Assembly (NCBI GenBank): GCA_026393835.1
Contig: JAPKZK010000121.1
Coordinates: forward strand, 114,935 to 178,934
Source of the DNA: Candidatus Aminicenantota bacterium
Lineage (GTDB): Bacteria > Acidobacteriota > Aminicenantia > UBA2199
Reading direction: 5' to 3'
DNA length: 64,000 nucleotides
Under the pieces are notes generated by a model, which saw nothing but the letters and a program-made list of their open reading frames with translations, did not search any database and had not been told where the DNA came from. Positions 62,607-64,000 of this stretch are shown here, in pieces. Every line of letters begins with the position of its first letter. Position 1 is the stretch's first letter. Made by a program: the position numbers and the translations under genes.

Positions 62607-62858
62607 ATTCGCACCATTTTAAAATATTTTCGCACCATTTGCAATACATTTCGCATCATTTGCATTTTATTTCGCACCGTTTGCGATATATTTCGCAGCG
62701 TTTGCGATTTGTTTCGCACCGTTTGCGACTTATTTCGTACCATTTGCGATTAATTTCGCACCATTTGCATTTTATTTCGCAGCGTTTGCGATTTACTTCG
62801 CACCGTTTGCAATTAATTTCGCAGCGTTTGCGATTTATTTTACACCGTTCGTAAATTA
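62607..62858. repeat. 21-bp tandem array 4 (12 units)
   Basis: Twelve 21-bp units start at 62607. Most carry TCGCA-(5)-TGCGA style dyads, for example TTTCGCACCGTTTGCGA, separated by a variable A/T-rich tail. Plus-strand frame reads RFISHRL/RLISHHL heptads, close to KLFPHRL of array 3 on the minus strand. Confidence 0.92.
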
Positions 62859-63457
62859 TTTAACGCTTATTATTGCTGCATTTCGACATTTTTGTATTTC
62901 TTTAAGATAATTTATTTCTGCTCTTTAATCGTGAAAACGGTAAAGGTGTACATTGTCATAAAAAATTGGGCAGACACACAGGTCTGCCCCTACGGGTGAA
63001 AGAGATTTTTATCTGATACGCTGACAAATGAGGGTGCCGCCGGGATAATTTGTTCAATAAATGTTTTTTCTTCGCGGTCCTTCGCGTTCTTCGCGGCTAT
63101 TTTCATGTTAGGCCTGAACCTTCAAAAATGCGTTTCGGTTTTTTATAGATCATAATTAATATCCTTGGAGTCAAATAATAATAGATTCGGGACAGTCAAA
63201 AATTAGAAAATTAGAGTAATGGGGTATAAACCAATGTTGTGGATAATTTTTCCCATGAGGACAAGAGTCAATTTTGAGATTTTCTAATAAAATTACGCAA
63301 ACCGGAATAAAAAATCCCAATCACATATGCCACAGCAGGGCGTTTTGCCGACTCTGAGACAATCCTATCCTACCCCTTTATCACTCCATCTGCTCGATGC
63401 ACGATGCAAGTTAATTTGAAATAAAAAATCGATAGTGGATCGAGCAATTCCCAATCC
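62859..63457. other. Gene-free stretch with palindrome and direct repeat
   Basis: Contains GGGCAGACACACAGGTCTGCCC near 62968, a perfect-armed hairpin (GGGCAGAC/GTCTGCCC), a TTCGCGGTCCTTCGCGTTC repeat at 63073 of the dispersed family, and the second 28-bp direct repeat at 63155-63182. After it, GGGACAG at 63190 resembles REP-type remnants. No ORF is supported. Confidence 0.55.
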
Positions 63458-64000
63458 CTATAATCTTAACACCCGGGTAGTATAAGCCCAGTACGCATCT
63501 AAAAATAATCGCGGACGAATGTTTTTGCGGTTTTCCGATTTCTGAATTCTCGCTATCGCTGAATAACCTCCGATGGCAATTCCCTCCGAAAAATTTTTCA
63601 CCCGGTAACGCAATCGCCCCAGTATTCCTAAATGACCATTACAGCTCACTACTTGATCTATTAATTCCTTCGGCAGGTTCGCTTTCCCTTCATGTTCTAT
63701 TCCGCCCGCTGTATACACAAATTGACGATACCACTCTACTCCAAATAAATCCGCTGTCACTTTTACATACGGCGGTCCATATAAGTCTTCCGATTTTTCC
63801 AATAAATCAACCAGTGTCAAGGGCCAGAGTAAATTCCCGGCTCGTACAGGCGACCGTAGCCGCAGCCCCAAACTGCTCCACCGATAATCTTCCGGTAGTC
63901 GTGCAATCCCTGCCCTTACCGGGTTCAAATCGATATATGAACCGCATATTAATTGCGCTTCTCCCTGGTATACGATGACTCCTTTAAACCGGCCTCCCCA
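63458..64000 (-). CDS. REP-associated (IS200/IS605-like, Y1) transposase, truncated by window edge
   Basis: The frame is open to the window end on the minus strand and reads WGGRFKGVIVYQGEAQL, then SYIDLNPVRAGIARLPEDYRWSSLG, the signature of the C-terminal half of RayT-type tyrosine transposases. The catalytic HUH part lies outside the window. The downstream part (after ~60 residues) has a helical extension with GHLGILGRLRYRV, possibly a DNA-binding domain. Such enzymes are domesticated partners of short palindromic repeats, of which this region has many. Confidence 0.88.
   Translation of the reverse strand, partial: WGGRFKGVIVYQGEAQLICGSYIDLNPVRAGIARLPEDYRWSSLGLRLRSPVRAGNLLWPLTLVDLLEKSEDLYGPPYVKVTADLFGVEWYRQFVYTAGGIEHEGKANLPKELIDQVVSCNGHLGILGRLRYRVKNFSEGIAIGGYSAIARIQKSENRKNIRPRLFLDAYWAYTTRVLRL

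Noticed and set aside
62597..62854. Plus-strand open frame of 85 codons in array 4
   Set aside because: Made entirely of repeat units; no ribosome site, no family resemblance.

Overview
The window is bacterial chromosome of moderate GC content with conventional genes: rpsO-pnp, a fused pyrBI, ahcY, trxB, dnaK-like, a GspG-type pseudopilin, metX/metW relics. Lipoprotein and pseudopilin genes indicate a diderm. The mix (BACON/Ig-type surface proteins, ATPases fused to nuclease-like domains, many short dispersed repeats, orphan RiPP precursors) resembles what I associate with Acidobacteriota/Aminicenantota-type genomes. That placement is inference; there is no rRNA in the window. I saw no tRNA, rRNA, CRISPR array or integrase.

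Layout. 1-1057: tail of a Septu-like ATPase and an overlapping HNH-like partner. 1029-13730: a one-directional exopolysaccharide/O-antigen cluster (GT26 transferase, CDP-paratose-epimerase-like enzyme, O-antigen ligase/polymerase, two initiating sugar-1-phosphate transferases, a flippase-like protein, three GT-C-like membrane proteins). 13832-21100: an accessory zone with a cysteine-rich RiPP precursor, a 21-bp tandem array, two ATPases with nuclease-like C-termini, a nucleotidyltransferase/HEPN pair bracketed by a 29-bp direct repeat, and a TPR protein. 21183-32130 (minus strand): dihydropyrimidinase, a PLP enzyme, two large Ig/BACON proteins, a DnaK paralogue. 32131-33600: repeat-rich ground with a winged-helix ORF and a MITE-like element. 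33626-39989: hybrid histidine kinase, pseudopilin, pnp, rpsO, acyl-ACP thioesterase. 40140-48300: decaying and accessory genes (broken metX/metW, one intact and one truncated AAA_14 ATPase, serine hydrolase, M24 peptidase, pirin, antitoxin relic). 48329-49033: second RiPP precursor with a second 21-bp array. 49056-61960: mostly housekeeping genes (YjbQ, polyprenyl synthase, CYTH, nucleotidyltransferase, cyclophilin, trxB, lipoprotein, pyrBI, EamA exporter, ArsR-methyltransferase, ahcY, DUF4438, AlaX). 62058-64000: XRE regulator with operator-like dyad, a third 21-bp array and a partial REP-type transposase.

The strongest unexplained signals are these. (1) Two orphan RiPP precursor genes, 34 kb apart, share a leader motif, a perfect TTGACA-17-TATAAT promoter and a 21-bp tandem array starting about 100-125 bp upstream of the -35. 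(2) An exactly 60-bp palindromic element with covarying stem occurs three times, once in frame inside a membrane-protein gene. (3) Dispersed 'CTTTGTGCCTTCGTGCC'-type repeats lie in a coding sequence and at the broken ends of genes. (4) A group of genes whose start codon lies 6-7 bp after the -10 box implies leaderless transcripts. (5) A perfect 20-bp palindrome lies inside the promoter spacer of an ArsR-methyltransferase fusion next to ahcY.
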